NCBI GenBank assembly: GCA_964358485.1
Contig: CAYHPY010000027.1
Coordinates: 1 to 42,477, forward strand
Source: CAYHPY01 sp964358485
Lineage (GTDB): Bacteria > Elusimicrobiota > Elusimicrobia > UBA1565 > UBA9628
Length of the DNA stretch: 42,477 bases
Reading direction: 5' to 3'
Shown: positions 17,902-28,312 of the stretch, piece by piece
Numbering within the stretch: the first letter of the stretch is position 1
Layout: every line of letters starts with the position of its first letter
Translations under genes and position numbers: made by a program
The notes under the pieces: model-generated
The model's database searches: none
What the model was told of the DNA's origin: nothing
Seen by the model: only the letters and a program-made list of their open reading frames with translations

Positions 17902-19314
17902 ATGAAACGACCTGGGCCGTTTTTCTTTTCGTTGTTGCTGGCCGCTTCCCAAGCATCCTCCGCCCGCGCCGCCGATCTCTCCGGCCTGCAGGACTCCTTC
18001 GCCTCCCTGGCCGCCGCCGCCAAGCCGGCGGTGGTCAACATCACCTCGGTCCACGTCCACGACGGCCACCCCGCCATTCCGTTCTTCTTCGGGGATCCCG
18101 AGGATTTCCTGGGGCCCGACCATCCGCCCATCCCCCGCGGGCGAAGCCGGGGCCGCTCCCGCCGCTGGCGCAGCGAGGGCAACGGCTCGGGAGTGCTCAT
18201 CGATCCCCGCGGCTTCATCCTCACCAATGACCATGTCGTCTCCGGCGCCGAAAAGCTCAAGGTCACCTTGACCCTCCCCGACGGGCGGCGCAAGACCGTC
18301 GAGGCCCGCGTGGCGGGAACCGACCCCAGCTTGGACCTGGCGGTCATCAAGCTCCAGGAACCGGGCAAGTACCCCTTTTTAAAGCTCGGGGATTCCTCCA
18401 AGATCCGGGTCGGGGACTGGGCGGTGGCCATCGGCTCGCCCTTCGGTCTGGAGCAGACCTTGACCGTGGGCGTGATTTCGGCGGTTCGGCAATCCTTGCC
18501 CATCGAGGGCCGGCGCCATTCCAATTTGATCCAAACCGACGCCTCCATCAACCAGGGCAACTCGGGCGGGCCCCTGCTCAACCTGCAGGGGGAGGTGGTC
18601 GGCATCAACACCGCCATCTATTCCCCGTCCGGGGCTTCCGCCGGGGTGGGATTCGCCCTGGCCGTCAATGAGGCCAAGGCGGTCCTGGACTCCCTCCTGG
18701 AAGGCCGCAAGGTCAGCCACGGCTATCTGGGGGTGGAGTTGGCCGAGATCGACGAGGTCCTGCGCCGGGAATTCGACCTCCCGGAGGAGGGGGGGGCTTT
18801 GGTCAACTCGGTAATGCCCAAGAGCCCGGCCGAAAAGGCGGGAATCAAACGCGGGGACGTCATCCTGAAGCTCAACGGCGCCCCCGCGGAAAATCCCGGC
18901 GCCCTCTCGGCCGCGGTCCGCCGGCTCAAAGCCGGAAGCCCAGTCACCCTTTCCATCACCCGCTCCGGCACGGTTCGCGAACTGGAGGCCGTCCTGGCGG
19001 AGCGCCCCGAGAGCGATTCCATTGCCCGGCAAGGGCGCGTGGACTCCCCCAAGGGGGAGGAAGGCGGTTCCTTCGAATGGGAGGGGGCGCGATTTTACGC
19101 CGCCGAGGAAGGGGTCGAGGTCCGGGAAGTCGATGAGGACTCGCCCTTTTACGGCGGCCTTCTGTCCGGGGACCTGGTCCGCGCGATCGGCAAAACCCCC
19201 ACCCCGAACCTGGACGCCCTGCGCAAAGCCGCCAAGGACGCCGACCTGAAAAAAGGCGCGGCCTTGGACGTCCTGCGCGACGGCAAGCCGTTATTTGTCA
19301 GCGTCCGGCGCTGA
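17902..19314 (+). CDS. degP: DegP/HtrA-type periplasmic serine protease with two PDZ domains
   Basis: An envelope quality-control protease and chaperone. Counting from ATG 17902 it has 470 residues: a signal peptide (MKRPGPFFFSLLLAASQASSARA), a trypsin-like domain with catalytic His in TNDHVV (about 111), Asp in SLDLAVIKL (about 145) and Ser in GNSGGPLL (about 221), then PDZ1 (GYLGVELAEID, GALVNSVMPKSPAEKAGIKRGD) and a weaker PDZ2 (EGVEVREVDEDSPFYGGLLSGD). An Arg/Gly/Pro-rich insert lies in the LA-loop region (about 70-95). GGAG seven bases before 17902 supports this start over the in-frame ATG at 17890. The gene name is by family resemblance; DegQ or DegS would fit nearly as well. Confidence 0.9.
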   Translation: MKRPGPFFFSLLLAASQASSARAADLSGLQDSFASLAAAAKPAVVNITSVHVHDGHPAIPFFFGDPEDFLGPDHPPIPRGRSRGRSRRWRSEGNGSGVLIDPRGFILTNDHVVSGAEKLKVTLTLPDGRRKTVEARVAGTDPSLDLAVIKLQEPGKYPFLKLGDSSKIRVGDWAVAIGSPFGLEQTLTVGVISAVRQSLPIEGRRHSNLIQTDASINQGNSGGPLLNLQGEVVGINTAIYSPSGASAGVGFALAVNEAKAVLDSLLEGRKVSHGYLGVELAEIDEVLRREFDLPEEGGALVNSVMPKSPAEKAGIKRGDVILKLNGAPAENPGALSAAVRRLKAGSPVTLSITRSGTVRELEAVLAERPESDSIARQGRVDSPKGEEGGSFEWEGARFYAAEEGVEVREVDEDSPFYGGLLSGDLVRAIGKTPTPNLDALRKAAKDADLKKGAALDVLRDGKPLFVSVRR

Positions 19315-19524
19315 TCAGCCGCAGCGATTTTGGTCGCAGGGCCGACCGCAGGGGCCCATGGCTTGCGAAGGCAGGCCGCTTTTGCGGTTTCGTCCGGAAA
19401 CGCCCGGGATGCGATCGGAAATCTTGACCACCTTCCCCAACTCCTTGTCGTAGACATAGGTCCCTCCGGCGCCGGAGGAGACCACGGCCGAGGACTTGCG
19501 GGAGGCTTTTTTCAGTTTGGGCAT
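19315..19524 (-). CDS. Small conserved-looking protein with C-terminal cysteines
   Basis: 69 residues, basic at the N terminus, with GGTYVYDKELGKVVKISDRIPGVS in the middle and a short Cys cluster (PCGRPCDQNRCG) at the end that could bind a metal. I recall this type of short protein only loosely and assign no function. The stop codon abuts the stop of the DegP-like gene. A TAAAAT box (19531-19536) lies 6 nt before the ATG, which supports expression. Confidence 0.6.
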   Translation of the reverse strand: MPKLKKASRKSSAVVSSGAGGTYVYDKELGKVVKISDRIPGVSGRNRKSGLPSQAMGPCGRPCDQNRCG

Positions 19525-19561
19525 GGGGATATTTTAGCATGTCTTACCGTCGGCCAATCCC

Positions 19562-19591
19562 TTGACCCGGCCGACGGCCAACCGCTAAAAT
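19562..19591 (+). promoter_or_regulatory. Putative promoter of the ankyrin gene
   Basis: TTGACC (19562-19567) and TAAAAT (19586-19591) are separated by 18 bp. The expected mRNA start leaves a leader of only about 8 nt before ATG 19606. Confidence 0.55.
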
Positions 19592-19605
19592 GCGGGGACT
19601 AGCCC

Positions 19606-20115
19606 ATGCCGAGCCCCGCCGACCGACAACTTTGCGCCGCCGCCGCCGCCGGCGACTTGAATGGAGTCGAGGCCGCCTTCGCGGCTGGCGCCGACCACGC
19701 CGCGGTCTGCGAGTCCGGGGAAACCGCCCTGCACGCCGCCACCTTTTCCGGGAACTTGGAGGTCGTCAAAACCTTCCTGAAACGGGGGGCCCGGATATCG
19801 AAGGACCTGCTGTCAGCGGTCCAAGGCCGGATCGAGTCCATCCGCATCAGCGCGGAAAAAGGAATGGTGGATTACGAGGCGGTGGAGGCTTGGAAGGCCT
19901 TCGCGGGGGGCCTCTACACCGCGACCGTCCGCCAGGAGCTTCCCGATTTGGTCAAAAACCTGACCGCGGCCTCGCCGGACGAGCGCTACAGCGCCATTCA
20001 GCGGGTCTCCTCTTGCGTGGCCGCCCTCAATCTCCTGGTCGCCGATGAAAACCCCGAAATCCGGGCCATGGCCCAACACGCCCTGAAAATGGCCGCCGGG
20101 GTCCGCAAGCGCTGA
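19606..20115 (+). CDS. Ankyrin-repeat protein
   Basis: 169 residues with no signal peptide, so probably cytoplasmic. Residues 6-65 hold about two ankyrin repeats (LCAAAAAGDLNGVEAAFAAG and GETALHAATFSGNLEVVKTF). The remainder is helical and resembles HEAT-like packing (SPDERYSAIQRVSSC, NPEIRAMAQHALK). It is probably a protein-interaction scaffold; its partner is unknown. It is convergent with the TPR gene, with an 84-bp gap. Confidence 0.75.
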   Translation: MPSPADRQLCAAAAAGDLNGVEAAFAAGADHAAVCESGETALHAATFSGNLEVVKTFLKRGARISKDLLSAVQGRIESIRISAEKGMVDYEAVEAWKAFAGGLYTATVRQELPDLVKNLTAASPDERYSAIQRVSSCVAALNLLVADENPEIRAMAQHALKMAAGVRKR

Positions 20116-20181
20116 TTTCCCCGGAGGGGCGGGGCAGGTTGGAGAAGAACAAAAAAAAGTAGCGGGAACAGAACGGGTAGG

Positions 20182-20196
20182 GTCCCCTTCGGGGAC
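20182..20196. terminator. Short hairpin between convergent genes
   Basis: GTCCCC and GGGGAC form a 6-bp stem with a TTC loop in the gap between the ankyrin and TPR genes. There is no strong U-run on either strand. Confidence 0.4.
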
Positions 20197-20199
20197 TGG

Positions 20200-21354
20200 T
20201 TATTCCAGAAGCTCGCCCAGGATCCGCTCGTAGTCGGCCGGGCTTTTGAGCCCCCGCTTGGCCTTGTCCTCCGAATCCCAGAAATCCGGCCGCTTGGCCA
20301 CGAAGGCGTAATCCTTGACGGCGCTTTCCCGGTTGCCCATCAAATCCGAGGCCTGGGCCCGCCGCAGGCGGCAGTAGGTCACGGCGGCGCGCCGCGGGTC
20401 GGCGGCCATCTCCACGCACCGGTCGGCGATGGCGCGCGCCCGGCCGTAATCCTTGGCGCCCAAATAGGCGTCGGCCAGGTAGACCTCGAAGAGCGGGATG
20501 TGGGGCCGGGCGAACTCGTGCTCGTGGGCTTTGGCCACGAGGTCCTCGGCGAAGGCCGTGGCCGCGAACCAATCCTGGGCGTGGGTCCGGGCCGCGACCT
20601 CCATGTAGAGTAGGAAGAGGTTGTTGGGCATCTCCAGGCGCATTTCCTTGAGGATCTCCAGGGCGCGCTGGGGCTGTTTCTCGTAGGCCATGTAGATGCC
20701 GATCAGGAATAGCTTGGCCTCCATAACGGAGTAATGCCCCTTTTCCACGGACAGCTTCACGTACCTGAGGCCCCGCTCCTTGTCGCCTCTGACGATGAGC
20801 AAGGAGGAGGCCAACTTCAGCACCCCGGGGAGCTTGTCGGAATAATAATCGTACATCCCCAGGCCCAGGTAAGCGTCGTAAAAATTCGGATCGATGTCCA
20901 CGGCCTGCTTGAGGTGCTTATAGCCCTTCCAGCCGTCGGAGGCGGCCCGAATCCATTGCCGCTTGGTCATCTTCCAGCGCCCGCGCATCCCGTAGGCGGC
21001 GCCCATGTAGAAGTGGGCCTCGGCGTTCTTCGAGTCGGCCTTGAGCATCGCCGAGGCCCGGGCGAAGGTCCGGTCCATCAACCGGTCGAACTCCGGCTCC
21101 ATGCTCTTGGCGGTTTGGGGCAGGTCGGCGTTGAGGGAAAACTCCAGCCACTTGAGGGAGCCCAAAAAGAACGGTCCCACGGGATGATCCGGGGCCGCCA
21201 GGTCCGCCTCGGCGAAGGCCGCCGCAGCGGCCTTGAAATCCAGGCCGTAGCCGGCCTCCAGCCCCGCCATGACCTTGCGTTCGGCCTCGGGGGAGACGGC
21301 TCGCGCGGGAAGGGGGAGAAGCAATAGCAGAGGAAGGATCGTTGCGCCTTGCAT
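20200..21354 (-). CDS. Secreted TPR-repeat protein
   Basis: 384 residues with a signal peptide (MQGATILPLLLLLPLPARA) and at least six TPR-like helix pairs, such as GLEAGYGLDFKAAAAAFAEA, KNAEAHFYMGAAYGMRGRWK and PNFYDAYLGLGMYDYYSDKL. It probably acts as a periplasmic scaffold, perhaps in envelope assembly. A TAAAAT box (21362-21367) lies exactly 7 nt before the ATG and no Shine-Dalgarno is visible, so the message may be leaderless. It is the last resident gene before the island and reads away from the tRNA promoter. Confidence 0.8.
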   Translation of the reverse strand: MQGATILPLLLLLPLPARAVSPEAERKVMAGLEAGYGLDFKAAAAAFAEADLAAPDHPVGPFFLGSLKWLEFSLNADLPQTAKSMEPEFDRLMDRTFARASAMLKADSKNAEAHFYMGAAYGMRGRWKMTKRQWIRAASDGWKGYKHLKQAVDIDPNFYDAYLGLGMYDYYSDKLPGVLKLASSLLIVRGDKERGLRYVKLSVEKGHYSVMEAKLFLIGIYMAYEKQPQRALEILKEMRLEMPNNLFLLYMEVAARTHAQDWFAATAFAEDLVAKAHEHEFARPHIPLFEVYLADAYLGAKDYGRARAIADRCVEMAADPRRAAVTYCRLRRAQASDLMGNRESAVKDYAFVAKRPDFWDSEDKAKRGLKSPADYERILGELLE

Positions 21355-21408
21355 CGGCCGTATTTTACAAGTTTTCCGCAGGGGAGGGTCGGGAGATTCG
21401 TTGATTGC

Positions 21409-21437
21409 TTGATTGGAGGGGAAATAAATGCTACGAT
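21409..21437 (+). promoter_or_regulatory. Original promoter of the interrupted tRNA-fMet gene
   Basis: TTGATT (21409-21414), a 17-bp spacer and TACGAT (21432-21437) preceded by an extended -10 TG (21429-21430). Transcription should start at about 21443-21445, at the first base of the tRNA copy. Confidence 0.65.
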
Positions 21438-21442
21438 GACTC

Positions 21443-21483
21443 CGCGGGGTAGAGCAGCCCGGTAGCTCGCAAGGCTCATAACC
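21443..21483 (+). pseudogene. 5' half of initiator tRNA-fMet(CAT), interrupted by the island
   Basis: CGCGGGG acceptor strand, a D arm (GAGC/GCTC), and CAAGG-CTCATAA-CC with anticodon CAT at 21477-21479. The 3' strand of the anticodon stem should continue as TTG but reads GCG, and no T arm or acceptor 3' strand follows. The copy is therefore a remnant truncated within the anticodon stem. Its first base is C, as in true initiator tRNAs. Confidence 0.85.
21444..21473 (+). repeat. Left attachment-site direct repeat (attL)
   Basis: These 30 bp are identical to 42448-42477 at the other end of the island. Identity may be longer, since the right copy is cut by the window end. The tRNA match of the left copy runs to 21483, so the crossover probably lies in or near the anticodon loop. 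Confidence 0.85.
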
Positions 21484-21516
21484 GCGAGAAGTATTTAGAG
21501 AGCACCTCTCGTCGAT

Positions 21517-21542
21517 AGCGCTGAAATTATCAGCGCTTTTTT
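21517..21542 (+). terminator. Rho-independent terminator just inside attL
   Basis: AGCGCTGA and TCAGCGCT form a perfect 8-bp stem around AATTA, followed by a run of Ts. It lies about 75 nt downstream of the tRNA promoter start and would end transcription from the orphaned host promoter, giving an RNA of ~100 nt. Confidence 0.8.
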
Positions 21543-21670
21543 ATTTTGCCTTGCGCCCCAGACCGCTCATAAGTTCGCAGGGAAAGCGAACTTGTGAAGG
21601 GTAAGAACTGCCGGTTCGCACAAATCCGGGTCCAACACCTAAAGTTTAACAGCAAAGCCGCCTAACGTCA

Positions 21671-21722
21671 AGCCCACGCGCTCAGCCCACGCGCTCAGCC
21701 CACGCGCTCAGCCCACGCGCTT
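21671..21722. repeat. Four tandem 13-bp repeats
   Basis: The unit AGCCCACGCGCTC is repeated four times head to tail, with a single T for C at the last base of unit four. There are no spacers between copies. Iteron-like or recombinase/accessory-factor binding sites are possible. Confidence 0.85.
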
Positions 21723-21737
21723 AGTCTGCAAGCAGGG

Positions 21738-21833
21738 AATCGGGACATTTTGTCCCGATAAATGTCCCGATAGGGGATCGAATGGGCAGACAACCGGGAA
21801 ATCGGGACACTTTGTACCGATAAGTGTACCGAT
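21738..21833. repeat. Two copies of a palindrome-plus-direct-repeat motif
   Basis: Copy 1 (21738-21772) is an inverted repeat ATCGGGACA/TGTCCCGAT followed by a second TGTCCCGAT 12 bp on. Copy 2 (21800-21833) has the same layout, with TGTACCGAT in both downstream positions. The paired change in the two 9-mers suggests that each pair of sites evolves together, as protein-binding sites do. Confidence 0.75.
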
Positions 21834-21858
21834 TCGGAGTCGTTTTTCTCCGACCCTG

Positions 21859-23601
21859 CTAGACGGAGTAATAGCCATCGCCACCAATGGTAAGTGCTTC
21901 GAGCATCATATCCTCTTCCCAGTCAAATCGGCTGAGAAGGAGGTCGCGTGTGGTGCCACTGTTGAAGCCGAGTTGAAGCGAATGGAGCTCGTGCAAATAG
22001 TCGATTTCCCATGTTTCCCTAATTGGCGACGGATTAAAACGTGCGAATAGTAATAGGCGGGTGTCCATGAGAGACGCACCCTTAATCGTTCCCTTTGCTG
22101 GATTAAGTGCTCCGCTAAGGAAGAGATTTGACAAGGCCGCTGCGTTCGCTGCGCTCGGTTGACGAAGACGCCCTTCCGAGATTGAAACGCTGCCGATCTT
22201 TTCGGCGACCGAGCAAAATGTTGCTACGGCTGGCCCTGGGAACTGGAGAAGGGACTCGGGGTTTCCACTCATGCATGCGGCAAGCAGCGCCCTGAATTCC
22301 AAGTGTTCTGGTTCGGGAGGAACATGCCGCAGAAGCTTCCCAAACTCATCAAGTGGTGTGAGATAAAAAAGACGGTTCAAAACGAACCGCTGATCTTGTA
22401 TTTGCCATCGGCGGGTCAGGGGAGACGATGCTGAGGGAGCCTCAAATAGTCGGTCGGCCAGAGTTTCGAGGTCTCTGCGAATCTTAACCAGCTGTGCGGC
22501 GAACACTTCTGCATTTAGTTGAGTCGCAGCCTTCAGGCTTTGAGCGCCGTTTTTTAACAGGACATATAGCCATCGTCGATATCTGTTCGAGCGAGAATGA
22601 TGCATCAATCGTCTGTCAGGGAAGAGTATATTTTGATCTCGACAGACCTGGCGGAATTCGGGGAGCCGATCGGGAAAGAGAGCGCACGCCAGGGTCGCGC
22701 GGGTAACCATCCCATCGAAGGAACTGGCGTTCTTGCTCTGATCGCTTTTGAATCGGTTTGCCCACGCAGCCCCGCTAACTTCGTCCGTCTTTTCCCCGTT
22801 CAGCTTTAAGCCAATATTCCCTAAGAGAGACTCAAGGTTTCGCAGCGATTGGGTAGCTTCCTCCTTCTCGCAGACGATCGCTATATCGTCTACGTACCGA
22901 AAGTACCGGCATCCATGTTTGGCTGACAACGAGTTATCTATGTCTGACATGACGAGGTTTGCGAGAACATGGCTGGTCGGCGGGCCAACAGGAAGGCCCT
23001 GTTGGCCTGGGCCAAGCTTGATCGACGTTTGGAGATGGTTCCGCAAAAAGACATTTTCCTCGCTGTTGCCTTGCGGCAAGGCTCTCTGAAGTTGTCGCTC
23101 CAGGAGATCCCTGTCAATGCTCGGATAGAAACTCTTAACGTCCGCAATCAACACTACGGGGTTCGCTAGACCCAGCGATGCATTTGCGATATCGCGGTTC
23201 CGCTGGGAATATCCAAGCCAATAGTATTCGTAAATTCGTTTCTCTGTTGGACCGGAGGGCCAGCGATAGCTGTAAACGTTTGGCCGATTCTCGAAGCCCT
23301 TAATGTTGCGCAACTGAAGAAGGGCCTGGATCTCGATGAGGGCCTCCACGGGGCTGCGGGCGACGAACTCTCGATACTCAAATCGCCCACCGGCATCGAG
23401 TCTTTTAAAGCGGGGGAATATCAGGTGCCGGTCTCCTCGTTTTGTGATCGCCTTCCGCGCGATGAAATCCATCAGCCAAGATGATTCATCATTCACTGCG
23501 GTTCTGGCCGAAAGGTACCGCAGTCCGACGTAGGTTTCAAGATGGTACTGTCGCCAATAGTTTAATGCCCTTACTACAAGACTTCTTGCAGTGTCGCTCA
23601 T
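21859..23601 (-). CDS. Reverse transcriptase, candidate defence RT of the unknown-group (UG/DRT) type
   Basis: 580 residues. RT palm motifs are clear: ADVKSFYPSID (catalytic Asp, about 154), QGLPVGPPTSHVLANL (about 201-216) and FRYVDDIAIVCE (YVDD, about 236-239), then LKLNGEKT. N-terminal residues 1-150 and the ~300-residue helical C terminus do not look like a group II intron maturase. No intron domain X or HNH is seen, nor a retron-type VTG motif. A long helical tail after the palm is typical of the Abi/UG RTs that include the DRT antiphage systems; assignment to a specific group is not possible by eye. It starts inside the stop of the upstream methyltransferase-like gene (ATGA, 4-bp overlap), so the two are translationally coupled. 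The gene is visibly less GC-rich than the host. A structured non-coding stretch follows its 3' end. Confidence 0.85.
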   Translation of the reverse strand: MSDTARSLVVRALNYWRQYHLETYVGLRYLSARTAVNDESSWLMDFIARKAITKRGDRHLIFPRFKRLDAGGRFEYREFVARSPVEALIEIQALLQLRNIKGFENRPNVYSYRWPSGPTEKRIYEYYWLGYSQRNRDIANASLGLANPVVLIADVKSFYPSIDRDLLERQLQRALPQGNSEENVFLRNHLQTSIKLGPGQQGLPVGPPTSHVLANLVMSDIDNSLSAKHGCRYFRYVDDIAIVCEKEEATQSLRNLESLLGNIGLKLNGEKTDEVSGAAWANRFKSDQSKNASSFDGMVTRATLACALFPDRLPEFRQVCRDQNILFPDRRLMHHSRSNRYRRWLYVLLKNGAQSLKAATQLNAEVFAAQLVKIRRDLETLADRLFEAPSASSPLTRRWQIQDQRFVLNRLFYLTPLDEFGKLLRHVPPEPEHLEFRALLAACMSGNPESLLQFPGPAVATFCSVAEKIGSVSISEGRLRQPSAANAAALSNLFLSGALNPAKGTIKGASLMDTRLLLFARFNPSPIRETWEIDYLHELHSLQLGFNSGTTRDLLLSRFDWEEDMMLEALTIGGDGYYSV

Positions 23602-24518
23602 TTCCGGATGTGCCGAAGAAGCTTTACGCTGCTGCGATGAATCTCATTGGTGATTGGATGCTGCGCCTTGTAGGTGGCGTCGACATCGGTTGTCCCATCT
23701 GCTGGGGAAATCCAGGGAATCCGCTGGGTAAAGAAACTCAGAAGTCGACCGAGGAGGTTATTTGCACTGGTTATGGAAGGCTCGATCCAGACGACTGTGT
23801 AGCGTTTGGTGCTGAGGCGACCTAAGATTTGTTCTAGGCAGGGTGAAAATTCACGGAAGAATTGGGAACTGCTCGCTTCGCCGGAAAAATTCGTGATGAG
23901 TACAACGTATTCAGTCGGCACGAAACTGCTTTCATCGAGGACCCGGTCCATCAGGACGGCTGTGCTATCGCTTCGAGTTGCATCCCAATCTACGACTTCT
24001 ACCTGAACCTTCAGGCTTTGTTTGGTCCAATCAGGAGTCAAATCGCCAATTATGTCCAAAAACAATTTGCGCGCCTTCGGCGAAAAATCTGCGCCGATGA
24101 CCGATACATTTAGTGGTGTCGGGGGTAATATCATCTTAGATCTTAGGTCGCACAGAAGAGAAAGGAATGTCGATGAACAGCTGCCCGCCCCGCAAGGCAG
24201 ATCTAATAGACGAATGTTGCCGTCAGAGAGGGCGGTGAGAAGGTCTCTTGCTACGTGCTTAAGCGCTTTATTGCCGGCAACCAGCACGTACTGGAGCCGT
24301 GCACCTCCGACTCCAAACCTATGTGTGAAATGTTCCTCGGTTTCCCGATTGGTTTTGCCTCCAATGGGGCCGGGGCCGCTACAGCCCCCTAGCGCGAGGT
24401 CCAGGAGCCCAAGACGGGTAAGCATCTGTCGATACTTCTGACGAAGAATGTCTGGTAGACGGATTACGTCCCCGTCCCACAGGTGCGCCAGGTCTGCTAT
24501 GCCTAGGGGCATGGCCAA
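23598..24518 (-). CDS. Methyltransferase-like protein coupled to the reverse transcriptase
   Basis: 306 residues (TTG start at 24518 with AGGGG five bases before it; ATG 24512 is the alternative). A Rossmann SAM-binding core is suggested by RLLDLPCGAGSCSS (about 103-116, motif I), VSVIGADFS (about 138-146, acidic post-II), VVDWD (about 176-180) and LITNFSGE (about 207-214), with TVVWIEPS later. The N-terminal 90 residues (AHLWDGDVIRLP..., FTHRFGVGGARLQYVLVAGNKAL) are unfamiliar. I cannot assign a target; DNA, RNA, a nucleotide or a protein are all possible, and it could bind SAM without methylating. Its stop overlaps the RT start, and it is separated from hsdR by 48 bp with a hairpin, so the pair forms a distinct unit. 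Confidence 0.7.
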   Translation of the reverse strand: MAMPLGIADLAHLWDGDVIRLPDILRQKYRQMLTRLGLLDLALGGCSGPGPIGGKTNRETEEHFTHRFGVGGARLQYVLVAGNKALKHVARDLLTALSDGNIRLLDLPCGAGSCSSTFLSLLCDLRSKMILPPTPLNVSVIGADFSPKARKLFLDIIGDLTPDWTKQSLKVQVEVVDWDATRSDSTAVLMDRVLDESSFVPTEYVVLITNFSGEASSSQFFREFSPCLEQILGRLSTKRYTVVWIEPSITSANNLLGRLLSFFTQRIPWISPADGTTDVDATYKAQHPITNEIHRSSVKLLRHIRK

Positions 24519-24531
24519 ATCATCCCCTACG

Positions 24532-24550
24532 CGAGAGCGTTTTGCTCTCG
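24532..24550 (-). terminator. Hairpin between hsdR and the methyltransferase-RT pair
   Basis: CGAGAGC and GCTCTCG form a perfect 7-bp stem with a 5-nt loop in the 48-bp gap. There is no U-run, so it may be a weak terminator, a processing site or a regulatory element before the TTG start. Confidence 0.45.
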
Positions 24551-24566
24551 GCGGCTCGCTTGCGAC

Positions 24567-27622
<3,056 letters not shown>

Positions 27623-27626
<4 letters not shown>

Positions 27627-28312
27627 TTCGATAGCATCGCGATCAATGCATCACGGTATGCCGCACTTTGCTTCTGATCCAAAAATCGGCGCCCATTCTC
27701 CAACGCCGAAACAACCTCACTCGTTACCGGGTTGTCGGGGGACCCATTCCTCAACATCTTCTCCGATTTACTAATGAGTCTTGCCAGCGAATCTTCCACT
27801 ACAAAAATCGTGTCATCTGGCATCCATCCGATTACACGCCGCATCGCTCGAGCGGCTTTTTCCTTATCGGATTTTGATCCTAAAAACCCTCGCGGGTACT
27901 CCCACAGGAACCGCAAGAACTCCTGATGCAGCGCTTCAACCCATACAACATGCTTCTCCTCTTTAAGAAGGTTCGTCTGGTGTTCATCCAGCAAGCTCGG
28001 GTGGTAATGGTATGTCGCATTCCGAAATTTCTTGAGCAGAGTTGCGTAGCGGCCCCCATCGAAAGCAATCAATTTATCGATCCAGTTATCCTTCAACCCT
28101 ATTGAACGCCAGCCTTCGATCACGACCCACAGACTCGCGTACCATCGCGCTGTTAAAGCAACAAAACGCCAATTTGCCATGGAGCGTTCCCTGCCGATGA
28201 ATTTCTTGAATTCCTTTTTATTCAAATCGCACCAGTAGAGATAGCGCCCCCATGAAAGAAGGTGGTCGAGGTCTTTATCCCGTTTTTTCCGACTTGGGCT
28301 CGTTTCAATCAT
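27623..28312 (-). CDS. HEPN-like candidate ribonuclease nested in the restriction operon
   Basis: 229 residues, mostly helical and without a signal peptide; no family recognised with confidence. KKFRNATYHYHP (about 94-105) contains Arg97-Asn98-x3-His102, which fits the R(N)x3-4H active site of HEPN RNases. Aromatic helices before it (RFVALTARWYASLWVVIEGW) would suit the HEPN four-helix core. It overlaps both the RloC-like gene upstream and hsdR downstream by 4 bp, so it is made together with them and may be a partner or a second effector of the ATPase. The motif is short and can arise by chance, so the RNase call is a hypothesis; the gene itself is secure. Confidence 0.6.

Larger units (their letters stand above)
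21543..21858. other. Non-coding left end of the island with structured repeats
   Basis: No gene is visible. It contains a strong hairpin (21568-21596; AAGTTCGC/GCGAACTT, extended by CA and a wobble pair), four 13-bp tandem repeats (21671-21722) and two related palindromic repeats (21738-21772 and 21800-21833). It sits between attL and the end of the RT gene, so it could hold recombinase arm sites, an RNA used by the RT, or both. Confidence 0.6.

Noticed and set aside
17805..18617. Long N-terminal extension of the methyltransferase at 17211-17804
   Set aside because: It is antisense to the DegP-like gene, whose motifs are unmistakable.
21443..21483. Functional tRNA-fMet at the left end
   Set aside because: The anticodon stem cannot pair and the T arm and 3' acceptor strand are missing.
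21671..21722. Possible CRISPR-like array
   Set aside because: The four 13-bp units are contiguous with no spacers, and no cas genes are present.
21859..23601. Retron or group II intron
   Set aside because: No VTG motif, maturase domain or HNH was seen, and no intron or clear msr/msd structure could be recognised by eye.
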